Source of the DNA: Bacillota bacterium
GTDB taxonomy: Bacteria > Bacillota > Clostridia > Acetivibrionales > DSM-1351
Assembly: GCA_023395575.1 (NCBI GenBank)
Contig: JAEWZA010000343.1
Location: 1 to 15,967 of the forward strand
Reading direction: 5' to 3'
DNA: 15,967 nucleotides
The notes below the pieces were generated by a model. It saw only the letters and a list, made by a program, of their open reading frames with translations, was not told where the DNA came from and did no database searches. Shown here in pieces: positions 15,020 through 15,967 of this stretch. The first letter of the stretch is position 1. Every line of letters starts with the position of its first letter. A program made the position numbers and the translations under genes.

Positions 15020-15283
15020 TCAATCTATCACACCATAGCTTCCTTCTACTACCGAAATAGCATTGTCCTTTTGAGCCGAATCTACATTGATTTCAAGCTT
15101 CACAACTGTTGAATTAATAGCCCCTGGGAATTTCCGCGGTATAATTTTTTGACCAAATCCAACATGAAGGCCATAGTCTGAAGTATTCAAATTTGCCATT
15201 GTTATTCCATTTGTCTTCAAATTGTTTATAGTTGTATTGGCATCATATAAATTTGTGTATAGTGCAGTAATTTTCTCATCCAT
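15020..15283 (-). CDS. Small protein of unknown function, possibly stress-protein-like fold
   Basis: 87 residues, not recognised with confidence. It begins MDEKITALYTNLYDANTTI, then NNLKTNGI, and has a strand-like VVKLEINVDSAQKDNAISVV stretch before VEGSYGVID. This beta-alpha-beta start (short strand, helix with a NNL-x-x-x-GI turn) and late strand-helix pair look like a compact ferredoxin-like unit, as in YflT/general-stress-17M proteins; this is a weak resemblance by eye. No cysteines, signal peptide or membrane segment. ATG 15283 has a fine GGAGGAG site (15298-15288 region, minus strand); a TTG upstream at 15298 overlaps it. It precedes the nucleotidyltransferase gene by about 90 bp on the same strand. 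Confidence 0.65.
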   Translation of the reverse strand: MDEKITALYTNLYDANTTINNLKTNGITMANLNTSDYGLHVGFGQKIIPRKFPGAINSTVVKLEINVDSAQKDNAISVVEGSYGVID

Positions 15284-15405
15284 AGTTATCTCCTCCAATA
15301 TAGAAAAATACCAATATAATTAGTATTTACAAATATTAAAGAAATAACTAGGATAAAAGTACCATAAACAATTAAAAGCCATATAAGAATTTTTACTTTA
15401 ACTAC

Positions 15406-15819
15406 TCAGCTATTTCTAAAGGCAAATAATTTATTAAAAACAAAACTGATTAGAGTATAAAAAATCATGCCAATAAGCTGAGATATATTTTTATTAATAA
15501 TCAACTCTTCAACTAAAAATATAAGCAACCATCGTTGAAGTAAATAGCATACAACAAAAACTGCTGAAAACCGCAATAATTGTTTTATTGTTGGTGCCTT
15601 GTTATCTTTAAATGTCCAAAGCTTATTCATAACAAAGCTGTTAATAAAACCTGCAATATATCCTATAGCGTTTGAGGTTTTGTAAGATACTCCGAAGCAA
15701 TTCATTAATGTAAATAGTATTACTCCGGTTATTAGTGTATTTACTACCCCTACTAAACCATATTTAATAAATTGACCAAACTTTTCAATAAATTTTTTTG
15801 TTAAGTTACAAATAATCAT
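15406..15819 (-). CDS. GtrA-like four-helix membrane protein
   Basis: 137 residues, with four membrane segments (about 19-39, 45-65, 84-104, 113-133). The start of the domain, FIKYGLVGVVNTLI, plus GYIAGFINSFVMNKLWTF and the terminal SFVFNKLFAFRNS, are the GtrA-family pattern. GtrA proteins are thought to help move lipid-linked sugars across the membrane or to assist membrane glycosyltransferases in making cell-surface or teichoic-type polymers. ATG 15819 has AAAGGA upstream. The gene stands 122 bp before the small protein gene on the same strand. No glycosyltransferase is directly adjacent on this side, although one may lie beyond the right edge. Confidence 0.9.
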   Translation of the reverse strand: MIICNLTKKFIEKFGQFIKYGLVGVVNTLITGVILFTLMNCFGVSYKTSNAIGYIAGFINSFVMNKLWTFKDNKAPTIKQLLRFSAVFVVCYLLQRWLLIFLVEELIINKNISQLIGMIFYTLISFVFNKLFAFRNS

Positions 15820-15851
15820 TTTTTCCTTTGTTTAAATAAAAATAATATTCG

Positions 15852-15872
15852 ATAGTATATAAAATATACTAT
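15852..15872. repeat. Inverted repeat upstream of the GtrA-like gene
   Basis: ATAGTATAT and ATATACTAT (9 bp each, perfect) flank AAA, centred about 43 bp upstream of the start codon. It could be an operator, a terminator for a gene beyond the edge, or chance in AT-rich DNA. Confidence 0.4.
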
Positions 15873-15967
15873 TAATTAAATTTTACCATATCTTACTTTA
15901 AAATAAATAGCTGGTACAAAAAAATATAAATAAAATGGAAAATATTCTACTTTTTAAGCCTATGATG

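Noticed and set aside
15000..15021. 8-bp perfect hairpin GAAATAAT/ATTATTTC at the end of the small gene
   Set aside because: On the minus strand it is followed by CAAAAAATATT rather than a U-tract and consists almost only of A/T pairs, so not a convincing terminator.

Overview
The window is AT-rich, with strong GGAGG-type ribosome binding sites and several TTG/GTG starts. It carries the radA / DUF1573-like / carD / yacL / ispD / ispF neighbourhood typical of Clostridia. I infer a low-GC Gram-positive anaerobe of class Clostridia, perhaps near the cellulolytic Ruminiclostridium/Acetivibrio group; the genus is a guess. No tRNA, rRNA or CRISPR array was seen.

Layout. 1-74: the 3' end (domains V and VI) of a group II intron whose body lies left of the window. 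120-1376 (-): a processive family 2 membrane glycosyltransferase. 1575-3509 (+): a cytoplasmic GH15 glucoamylase-type hydrolase, divergent from it. 3673-5061 (+): a divergent RadA. 5190-5696 (+): a small HD-domain hydrolase. 5806-6201 (-): a small helical cysteine-containing protein. 6202-7115: 0.9 kb without a gene, holding two consensus promoters, an orphan promoter-terminator unit and a possibly structured carD leader. 7116-9458 (+): carD-yacL-ispD, which looks like one operon. 9610-10080 (-): ispF, detached and inverted. 10557-11351 (+): a secreted SH3-CAP protein. 11522-12439 (-): an RluA-family pseudouridine synthase. 12492-14930 (-): a sugar-nucleotide transferase fused to a degenerate phosphomannomutase domain. 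15020-15283 (-): a small unknown protein. 15406-15819 (-): a GtrA-type membrane protein.

How the genes work together. IspD and IspF are two steps of the MEP isoprenoid pathway. CarD is an RNA-polymerase-binding regulator of housekeeping transcription. RadA acts in recombination. The left and right edges (glycosyltransferase, GH15, nucleotidyltransferase, GtrA) point to glucan and surface polysaccharide metabolism.

Most unusual points. The phosphomannomutase half of the 812-residue protein has lost the motifs of the catalytic, metal and phosphate-binding loops. A ~63-bp sequence is repeated exactly at the stop codons of two unrelated minus-strand genes, ispF and the RluA-type gene. disA, normally beside radA, is missing, and RadA and IspF are both divergent. 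A consensus promoter at 6321 runs into an intrinsic terminator after about 55 nt with no gene between. I did not find a clearly new multi-gene system.
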